Part shown: piece by piece, positions 1-4,549 of the stretch
Layout: every line of letters begins with the position of its first letter
Position numbering within the stretch: the stretch's first letter is position 1
Assembly: GCA_026388755.1 (NCBI GenBank)
Contig: JAPLJE010000412.1
Location: forward strand, 1 to 7,157
Source of the DNA: Deltaproteobacteria bacterium
Lineage (GTDB): Bacteria > Desulfobacterota > Desulfobacteria > Desulfobacterales > Desulfatirhabdiaceae
Direction: 5' to 3'
DNA: 7,157 nt
Made by a program: the position numbers and the translations under genes
The notes under the pieces: model-generated
Seen by the model: only the letters and a program-made list of their open reading frames with translations
What the model was told of the DNA's origin: nothing
Databases searched by the model: none

Positions 1-2
1 TT

Positions 3-239
3 ATCGGTGTTTCTATTTGGTTTAAGGAATTCTTGCAGATTCTGGCTGGCGTACTTCCTATCATGCTGCTTCTGGGCGGTGGTCTGGCGCTTTATCTGGG
101 ATTTGATGAGTTGAAGGATACCTGGAAAAAAGACGATAAACCGGCGCCAACTCCTGCTGCCGATAGCGCAGATAAATACAAACAGGAAATCGATGATCTG
201 AAAAAAGAGATTGAAACTTTAAAGTCCGATAAGGCCTGA
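3..239 (+). CDS. Small single-pass membrane protein with coiled-coil tail (5' end probably outside window)
   Basis: Not recognised as a named family. The frame is open from the window edge (first complete codon at 3). A hydrophobic stretch rich in Leu and Gly, roughly visible residues 11-34, should form one membrane helix. It is followed by a charged segment, a Pro/Ala linker (PAPTPAAD) and a short Lys/Glu/Leu heptad-like tail that looks like a coiled coil. A TTG at 33 is preceded by AAGGA at 24-28, only 4 bases away, and could be an internal or true start giving 68 residues. I prefer the longer partial reading because the upstream codons encode a plausible continuation (IGVSIWFKEF) of the helix. 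The gene ends just before a strong terminator, so it is the last gene of its transcript. Function unknown; the shape suits a membrane-anchored oligomerising or scaffold protein. Confidence 0.55.
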   Translation: MGVSIWFKEFLQILAGVLPIMLLLGGGLALYLGFDELKDTWKKDDKPAPTPAADSADKYKQEIDDLKKEIETLKSDKA

Positions 240-315
240 TTTCCGACGCTCAGTTTCACAAAAAACGGTCAGCTTTTCCCGACAGCACGCGGAATTCGCT
301 GTTTTCTTCCCGAAT

Positions 316-352
316 AAAGGAGTATTGGCTTCTGTTAATACTCCTTTTCTTT
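316..352. terminator. Hairpin terminator shared by two convergent genes
   Basis: A perfect 11-bp inverted repeat (AAAGGAGTATT at 316-326, AATACTCCTTT at 337-347) encloses a 10-base loop. On the plus strand the second arm runs into a T-rich tract (TTTTCTTTT), a classic Rho-independent terminator for the small membrane protein gene. On the minus strand the hairpin lies directly after the RNase HI stop codon. There it is followed only by a short T stretch from its own arm, so termination in that direction is probably weaker. The 76 bases between the first stop codon and the hairpin contain nothing else I can support. Confidence 0.85.
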
Positions 353-1023
353 TACGCCTTCTGAAGAATTGCCGAAGTTGCCAGTTTATCGGCTCTTTCG
401 TTGCCTTCTATTCCCGAGTGCCCTTTGACTTTGATGAATGTCAGGGATTTGAATCGTTTCATCAACATGCGGATGTTGCTGACGAGCTCCGTGTTTTTTT
501 TGGCTTTCCATCCCAGCGTCAGCAGACCATAGGCATAGCCGCTGTCCGTATATACCCTTACCGGCAAATCAGGATTCTTTACTTCCAGAAGCCCGGTTCG
601 AATGGCTTCGAGTTCGGCAATGTTGTTGGTGCCCAATCCGATATTGCGGGAAATTTCCTTTTCGTGCTCCCGATAGCGAAGCAGAACTCCGATTCCCGAC
701 GGACCGGGGTTTCCCGATGAGGCGCCATCCGCATAGATCCGAATACAATCCGGGTCCTCTGAGTCGGGCGGATCGCTCGAAGCGATGACAGTTTTGCGGG
801 TTTCTCTGGGTTTCCGGCTGGTTTTTGCAGCGACTTCCCCGGGTTCAGTGTCCAGGGGCAAAAGGTCAGTTTCGTGGACTCGGTACTCATAGTCCTGTTC
901 CTTTTGATACTTGATCAGGACCTTGCCTTTATTGATCTGGATTTTCCCTTCCGAATCGACCGCCACCCAGACTTTGTTCTGTTTGAACCGCATTCGCATC
1001 CAGCCTGAATCACCCGTTGTCAT
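352..1023 (-). CDS. rnhA: Ribonuclease HI with an extra N-terminal module
   Basis: Cytosolic endonuclease that cuts the RNA strand of RNA-DNA hybrids (R-loops, primers) using two metal ions. Numbering from the ATG at 1023 (223 aa), the RNase H fold occupies about residues 93-223. The acidic catalytic set is visible: D99 (YADGASSGNPG), E137 (NNIAELEAI), D160 (YTDSGYAYG), H202 (VKGHSG) and D212 (ERADKLA). D99-E137 and H202-D212 have the same spacing as E. coli D10-E48 and H124-D134. The D160-to-H202 interval is about 12 residues shorter than in E. coli, so the basic protrusion (handle) is missing. Residues about 8-60 form an additional small basic, beta-looking module, joined by a charged Pro-rich linker; it does not resemble the usual hybrid-binding domain. 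Start choice: GGGGGA lies 6 bases upstream of 1023. An in-frame ATG at 1059 lacks an SD and falls inside the predicted -10 box; ATG 1029 abuts the SD. Confidence 0.93.
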   Translation of the reverse strand: MTTGDSGWMRMRFKQNKVWVAVDSEGKIQINKGKVLIKYQKEQDYEYRVHETDLLPLDTEPGEVAAKTSRKPRETRKTVIASSDPPDSEDPDCIRIYADGASSGNPGPSGIGVLLRYREHEKEISRNIGLGTNNIAELEAIRTGLLEVKNPDLPVRVYTDSGYAYGLLTLGWKAKKNTELVSNIRMLMKRFKSLTFIKVKGHSGIEGNERADKLATSAILQKA

Positions 1024-1029
1024 CGTCAT

Positions 1030-1035
1030 TCCCCC
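1030..1035 (-). promoter_or_regulatory. Ribosome binding site deciding the RNase HI start
   Basis: GGGGGA on the minus strand, 6 bases before the ATG at 1023. It touches the alternative ATG at 1029 and lies downstream of the ATG at 1059. This spacing is why 1023 is chosen. Confidence 0.6.
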
Positions 1036-1054
1036 AATCGCTTGAAAATGACTC

Positions 1055-1083
1055 AGCATATTTTTTCAAGCTGTTTCCGTCAA
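1055..1083 (-). promoter_or_regulatory. Sigma70-type promoter of the RNase HI gene
   Basis: On the minus strand, TTGACG (1078-1083) and TATGCT (1055-1060) are separated by exactly 17 bases. These match the -35 consensus at 5 of 6 and the -10 consensus at 4 of 6. Transcription would begin near 1048, giving a leader of about 25 bases before the ATG at 1023. The ATG at 1059 is part of the -10 box itself, so it could not be translated from this transcript. Confidence 0.6.
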
Positions 1084-1121
1084 GACATTTATTGCCATTA
1101 GGCTTTTGGTAAACATGGGCA

Positions 1122-1150
1122 TTGTGTAATGCAGTGAAAATCAGTACAAT
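1122..1150 (+). promoter_or_regulatory. Candidate promoter of the NFACT-R / radical SAM operon
   Basis: TTGTGT (1122-1127), 17 bases, then TACAAT (1145-1150). The -10 matches TATAAT at 5 of 6, but the -35 keeps only TTG. Transcription would begin near 1157, leaving a leader of about 57 bases. It lies between two divergent genes and no better pair was seen on this strand, but the -35 is weak. Confidence 0.35.
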
Positions 1151-1201
1151 TATGGTGAACTTTTCGGAACAACTTGATAGGTTTCCTGTGATATTTTTTG
1201 T

Positions 1202-1207
1202 GGAAAG
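1202..1207 (+). promoter_or_regulatory. Ribosome binding site of the NFACT-R gene
   Basis: GGAAAG, 6 bases upstream of the ATG at 1214. A nearer ATG at 1209 runs into a stop after two codons, so 1214 is the real start. Confidence 0.5.
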
Positions 1208-1213
1208 CATGAG

Positions 1214-1630
1214 ATGAAAAAAACAGCTGACTCCTCTGCGCCGGTTTTCAGCCCGGTTTCGCCAAAAGTCTATGAATATTTCCTTGCTGAAGGCTGGGTG
1301 GTCCTGGCTGGGAGAACCTACCTGGATAATGATCTGCTGAGTCTGAAAACAGCCGGCCCCAATGACTGGTGGTTCCATGTTCGCGGCATGCCAGGCAGTC
1401 ATGTGCTTCTTGTCGGAAACCAGGATCATGAACCGGGCAACGAATTGCTTCGCCAGGCAGCCGCCATTGCAGCCTATCACAGCAAGGCCAGGGACGGCGG
1501 GACGGTTTCGGTTTCCGCAACCCGGGCCAGGTATGTTTCCAAACCTCGCGGAGCCAAACCCGGTACGGTCACTATTCGTAAAGAAATCGTATTTAAGGTT
1601 CGCCCGGGGATTCCGAAACCGCCGTCATGA
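1214..1630 (+). CDS. Stand-alone NFACT-R (DUF814) RNA-binding domain protein
   Basis: At 138 aa this is essentially only the NFACT-R domain that forms part of the ribosome-quality-control protein RqcH/NEMF/Tae2. The NFACT-N, HhH and coiled-coil parts of RqcH are absent. The signature is clear: a beta pair with Asp-Asn-Asp (residues 38-40), DWWFHVRGMPGSHV at 51-64, a helix with AAAIAAYHSKARDG at 82-95, and YVSKPRGAKPGTV at 107-119. In RqcH-type proteins this domain contacts RNA on the large ribosomal subunit. Stand-alone versions have been proposed by others, from domain context, to act in tRNA 4-thiouridylation with TusA-like proteins. No TusA or ThiI is visible here. GGAAAG at 1202-1207 sits 6 bases before the ATG. 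The stop overlaps the next start (ATGA), so it is very probably translated together with the radical SAM gene. Domain identity is secure; the cellular role is inferred. Confidence 0.85.
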   Translation: MKKTADSSAPVFSPVSPKVYEYFLAEGWVVLAGRTYLDNDLLSLKTAGPNDWWFHVRGMPGSHVLLVGNQDHEPGNELLRQAAAIAAYHSKARDGGTVSVSATRARYVSKPRGAKPGTVTIRKEIVFKVRPGIPKPPS

Positions 1631-3213
1631 CCGATATTCTGCTGATTCAGCCGCCTGTCAGAGATTTTTACTCGACAGCCAAACGCTCGATTCCCTATGG
1701 CCTGGCCTGTATAGCCGCTTCGCTGTTCAAGCACGGGTTTTCCGTGGAGATTTTAGACGGTCTTGCCACATCCAAATCCCGAAAAATCCCGCTTCCCATG
1801 GAGATGGACTATCTTTCAGGGTTTTATGGAAACCCGGACTTTTCCCCCTTTGCATTGTTTCATCAGTATAAACATTTTGGGTACAGTTTTGAGCATATCG
1901 GTAAACAGGCAAAAGCCTCGGGTGCGTTTTTAATCGGCATTTCTTCCTTGTTTACTGCTTACAGCCATGAAGCGCTTCAGACAGCGAGGGTTGTCAAAGC
2001 CTGTCATCCTTCCTGTAAAATTGTTGTCGGGGGACATCATCCCACAGCCCTGCCGGAAGCGGTGATGGCCTGTTCAGCCGTTGATTACGGGCTTCGCGGA
2101 GAAGGCGAAGTCTCTCTGCCGATTCTGGCATCCATCCTGAAAACGGACAAGTCACCTTCGGATGCACTGCTGTCAACGGTTCCGGGCCTGGTTTTCCGGA
2201 AATCAGACGGCTCCCTTCACATTAGCGAGCCTGTCTGGATGCTGGATCTGAACGATGCACCGCCTCCTGCAATGCATCTGATTCGGACGAGGTATTACCG
2301 GCGGGGAAAATCCGGTGCTTCGGTGATTGTCGCCAGCAGGGGGTGTCCCATGACCTGTACGTACTGTTCTTTGGGGAAAAATTCCAAAACGCCGTATCGC
2401 CGGAAAAATATTGAAGTGGTACTGCAAGAAATGAAGCAGGCCATTGAAGCGTGTGATGCCGGGTTTATAGATTTTGAAGATGAAAATCTATCGCTCGACC
2501 GGAACTGGTTCATGGCCCTGCTGTCCGCGATTCAGACCCGGTTTCCGGAACCCAGGCCGGAATTAAGAGCCATGAACGGCCTGTTTCCGGCCTCACTGGA
2601 CAGGGACATGGTCTTTGCGATGAAGGCCGCCGGTTTCAAAACCCTGAATCTGTCACTGGGAACCACTTCCGCAGCCCAGCTCAAACGCTTTTGTCGGCCG
2701 AATACGCTATCGGCATTTGAAAACGCCCTTGATCTGGCTGAACACTGCGGGCTTGGCGCCGTCGGTTATATCATTGTTGCCGCACCGTTTCAGGATCCCA
2801 TGGACACTGTTGAAGATCTTCTGTACCTGGCTTCCCTGAGGACGCTTGCCGGGGTATCGGTGTTCTATCCTTCTCCCGGCAGCGTGGATTATGATCTCTG
2901 CATTCAACTCGGAATTCTGCCGAAGCATCAGTCCCTGATGCGATCCAGTGCGCTTCCCTTGTCTCATACCACATCCCGGATAGAATCCGTCACGCTGATG
3001 CGGCTGGGAAGGCTCTTGAACTTCATAAAATCCTTAATTGATCAGGGGCTTGATTTTAAGGCGGAAGCAGGGGGGGGTCAAACAAGCGTCTGTCTTTGGA
3101 CGACCGCCAGGAGTCGGGCCTCCGGCTTTTACAGATGTTTCTTGCAGACGGAAGCGTCCGGGGACTCACCCCGGATGGCAGGATCTACGAACACGAAGTC
3201 TCCCTCGAATTGA
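1627..3213 (+). CDS. B12-binding-type radical SAM protein, 3' end frameshifted at a G8 tract
   Basis: Reductively cleaves S-adenosylmethionine to make a radical; substrate unknown. Residues 1-165 resemble a cobalamin-binding Rossmann-like domain: a DILLIQPP strand, IPYGLACIAASL, VVGGHHPTALPE and the RGEGE turn at 157-161. The DxHxxG cobalamin-His motif is not evident, as in many class B enzymes. The radical SAM core spans about 230-430, with the 4Fe-4S ligands C240, C244 and C247 (GCPMTCTYC). Family members include methyltransferases and ring-forming enzymes. The ATG overlaps the stop of the NFACT-R gene and has no SD at proper distance (a GGGGA lies 16 bases away), so translation is coupled. 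After residue 481 the frame passes a run of eight G. The tail to 3213 then becomes rich in Ser, Thr, Arg, Trp and Cys and looks unnatural, while the -1 frame carries a convincing C-terminus to 3269. The restored protein would be about 547 aa rather than 528. Confidence 0.85.
   Translation: MTDILLIQPPVRDFYSTAKRSIPYGLACIAASLFKHGFSVEILDGLATSKSRKIPLPMEMDYLSGFYGNPDFSPFALFHQYKHFGYSFEHIGKQAKASGAFLIGISSLFTAYSHEALQTARVVKACHPSCKIVVGGHHPTALPEAVMACSAVDYGLRGEGEVSLPILASILKTDKSPSDALLSTVPGLVFRKSDGSLHISEPVWMLDLNDAPPPAMHLIRTRYYRRGKSGASVIVASRGCPMTCTYCSLGKNSKTPYRRKNIEVVLQEMKQAIEACDAGFIDFEDENLSLDRNWFMALLSAIQTRFPEPRPELRAMNGLFPASLDRDMVFAMKAAGFKTLNLSLGTTSAAQLKRFCRPNTLSAFENALDLAEHCGLGAVGYIIVAAPFQDPMDTVEDLLYLASLRTLAGVSVFYPSPGSVDYDLCIQLGILPKHQSLMRSSALPLSHTTSRIESVTLMRLGRLLNFIKSLIDQGLDFKAEAGGGQTSVCLWTTARSRASGFYRCFLQTEASGDSPRMAGSTNTKSPSN
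3070..3077 (+). repeat. Homopolymer run of eight G inside the radical SAM gene
   Basis: Eight consecutive G separate the good upstream reading frame from the good downstream one. Nine G (or six) would join them; eight does not. The run could be a sequencing error, a real mutation, a slippage-prone phase-variable tract, or a site of transcriptional or -1 ribosomal slippage. Confidence 0.9.
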
Positions 3214-3269
3214 CCCGGCGATTCAGGGATGGACTCCGCTCTATAAAGATAAAAGGGGTCACCGGATAA
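3078..3269 (+). other. Out-of-frame natural C-terminus of the radical SAM protein
   Basis: Read from TCA at 3078 this frame gives 63 residues and then TAA at 3267-3269. It has no start codon at its beginning. It contains two amphipathic segments (LDDRQESGLRLLQMFLADG and VSLELTRRFRDGLRSI) around a TPDGRIYEHE turn. This is the balanced composition expected of a radical SAM C-terminal domain and unlike the two other frames. It ends 4 bases before the convergent mltG stop codon, a normal spacing for tail-to-tail genes. I judge it the true end of the upstream gene, displaced by one base at the G8 tract. Confidence 0.75.
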
Positions 3270-3273
3270 TCCG

Positions 3274-4356
3274 CTAATTCCCTCCCAACTGATACCTGCT
3301 TACGGCTTGTAGATGCTCCTCCCAGGTTCGTGAAAACTGATGGGTTTTATCCTTGCGGGATACAAAATACAGAAAATCGCTTTGGGCTGGATAAACAGCG
3401 GCCAAAAGCGACTTGGCTCCCGGACTGGCGATCGGCCCCGGTGGCAGTCCCTGGCGGGTATATGTATTGTACGGGGTAGGCGTTGTTAGATTGCGACGGG
3501 TAATATTCCCATCAAAATGGTCAAGACCGTAAATCACTGTGGGATCGCTTTCCAGACGCATGCGGCGTTTTATCCGGTTATGAAATACGGATGAAATGAT
3601 GGGCCGCTCGATGTCGGAGCCGGTTTCTTTTTCAATGATGGAAGCAAGCGTCACGGCCTGATGAATCGAAAGCCCCGCCTTTTCCGCCTGTTGCGCCAAT
3701 TCGGGTGTGAATACCTGCCGAAATCGCTGGATCATGGTGGATAGTATTTTCTCGGAGCTGACACCTCTCGGGAAATAATACGTATCCGGGAAAAGATAGC
3801 CTTCAGCCGTATCTGCTTCAATTTTCCAGCCATGACACAATTGCGGGTTCCGTGCGGCATGCAAGAACACCGATTCAGAGACCAGTCCCGTACTGGCAAA
3901 AGCAACAGCAATTTCCTTCAGACCATACCCTTCGGGGATGGTGATTTTGTGTAAAAAAGTCTTGCCGCTGGCCATCATTTCCAGAATCTGCTTAGGCGTC
4001 ATCGTTCCGGAAACCAGATATTCTCCCGCCTGAATCCGACGGTCATAGCCGAAACCCCGCGCAAAGAGATTAAAATAGATTGGAGACCGGATGATTTCCG
4101 AATGAAAGAGCATATCGGCGGTTGTTTTCAACTGCTGCCGGGGCTGTACCGTTATCAGCGCTTCCCGGGGCTGCCGGCTGCCGGCTGTGTTTGCATATTC
4201 CACAACATCGCATGCTGTCCAGATGCCAAGAATGGAGAGGATCAGCATCAACAGGGCTGAAATGGCCACAATAAATCTTATTAAAAAACCCTTGGCGGCA
4301 GAGGTGCCGTTGCAGTTGTCTGTAATCCCGTTGATTTCAAAGTCAGGTTTTGACAA
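3274..4356 (-). CDS. mltG: Endolytic murein transglycosylase MltG (YceG-like)
   Basis: Inner-membrane lytic transglycosylase that cleaves nascent glycan strands and is thought to act as a terminase of peptidoglycan polymerisation. At 360 aa it is close to the usual length (E. coli about 340). A cytoplasmic N-terminus is followed by one membrane helix (about 24-46), a LysM-like region (about 66-130), and the catalytic YceG fold from about 137. Visible signatures are EGYLFPDTYYFP (185-196), ASIIEKET with catalytic Glu242, VFHNR (257-261), LESDPTVIYG (268-277), TPYNTYTRQGLPPGPI (294-309), and a final FSRTWEEH. The TTG at 4356 is the only start after an in-frame stop (4381-4383) that keeps the whole membrane helix, and GAGGA lies 9 bases before it. 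It has its own promoter in the gap behind the kinase gene. It faces the radical SAM gene tail to tail, with no clear terminator between them. Confidence 0.95.
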   Translation of the reverse strand: MSKPDFEINGITDNCNGTSAAKGFLIRFIVAISALLMLILSILGIWTACDVVEYANTAGSRQPREALITVQPRQQLKTTADMLFHSEIIRSPIYFNLFARGFGYDRRIQAGEYLVSGTMTPKQILEMMASGKTFLHKITIPEGYGLKEIAVAFASTGLVSESVFLHAARNPQLCHGWKIEADTAEGYLFPDTYYFPRGVSSEKILSTMIQRFRQVFTPELAQQAEKAGLSIHQAVTLASIIEKETGSDIERPIISSVFHNRIKRRMRLESDPTVIYGLDHFDGNITRRNLTTPTPYNTYTRQGLPPGPIASPGAKSLLAAVYPAQSDFLYFVSRKDKTHQFSRTWEEHLQAVSRYQLGGN

Positions 4357-4365
4357 AGAAAAAAT

Positions 4366-4370
4366 TCCTC
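4366..4370 (-). promoter_or_regulatory. Ribosome binding site supporting the TTG start of mltG
   Basis: GAGGA on the minus strand, 9 bases before TTG 4356. With the in-frame stop just upstream, it settles the start codon. Confidence 0.65.
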
Positions 4371-4383
4371 TTAATAAAATTTA

Positions 4384-4413
4384 CGGTCTCGTAAAAAGTC
4401 AAAATCGAATTTT
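4384..4413. repeat. Possible fragment of a dispersed intergenic repeat
   Basis: The stretch with GGTCTCGTAAAAAGTC (4385-4400) followed by A/T-rich AAAATCGAATTTT lies in the mltG leader. From memory, a very similar GTCTCGTAAAAAGTC word recurs between genes of sulfate-reducing deltaproteobacteria, often next to palindromes. Only one copy is present here and no terminal inverted repeats or target duplication are visible, so the call is tentative. Confidence 0.25.
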
Positions 4414-4428
4414 TGCACCATATTTAAA

Positions 4429-4457
4429 ATAATAGTGAATCTGAAAGGCAATGGCAA
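4429..4457 (-). promoter_or_regulatory. Sigma70-type promoter of mltG
   Basis: On the minus strand, TTGCCA (4452-4457), 17 bases, then TATTAT (4429-4434). Each hexamer matches consensus at 5 of 6 with optimal spacing. The start site would be near 4422, leaving a leader of about 65 bases. This suggests mltG is transcribed independently of the kinase gene lying on the same strand. Confidence 0.65.
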
Positions 4458-4491
4458 TAGGGATATGTATCAGAATGGGGAGCAGGGCAAT

Positions 4492-4512
4492 ACAGGGAAG
4501 GATTCCCCCTGT
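4492..4512. other. Hairpin downstream of the receiver-kinase gene
   Basis: ACAGGG at 4492-4497 pairs with CCCTGT at 4507-4512, extendable by two G-U pairs in the minus-strand RNA, with a 5-base loop. It begins about 38 bases after the kinase stop codon on the minus strand. No T-run follows on that strand, so it may be a 3'-end stabilising structure rather than an intrinsic terminator. On the plus strand a CTTTTTG stretch follows at a distance, but no plus-strand gene ends here. Confidence 0.35.
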
Positions 4513-4549
4513 CTGTGTCTTTTTGTGGATATTGACATTTTTACGAAGA

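Noticed and set aside
282..305. ACAGC/GCTGT short hairpin followed by TTTT after the first gene
   Set aside because: Only 5 base pairs with an 11-base loop; the 11-bp hairpin just downstream is far stronger.
325..720. Plus-strand frame of 131 codons opposite the RNase HI gene
   Set aside because: It is the antisense shadow of a clearly identified gene, and its start lies inside the terminator hairpin.
3038..3277. Plus-strand frame covering the end of the radical SAM gene and overlapping the mltG stop
   Set aside because: Rich in Pro, Arg and Gly with no recognisable pattern. Of the two alternative frames after the G8 tract, the other (ending at 3269) looks like real protein.
4198..4225. Possible lipoprotein cysteine (Cys49) after the MltG membrane helix
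   Set aside because: The preceding residues (Trp-Thr-Ala) do not fit a lipobox, and MltG proteins are normally anchored by the uncleaved helix.
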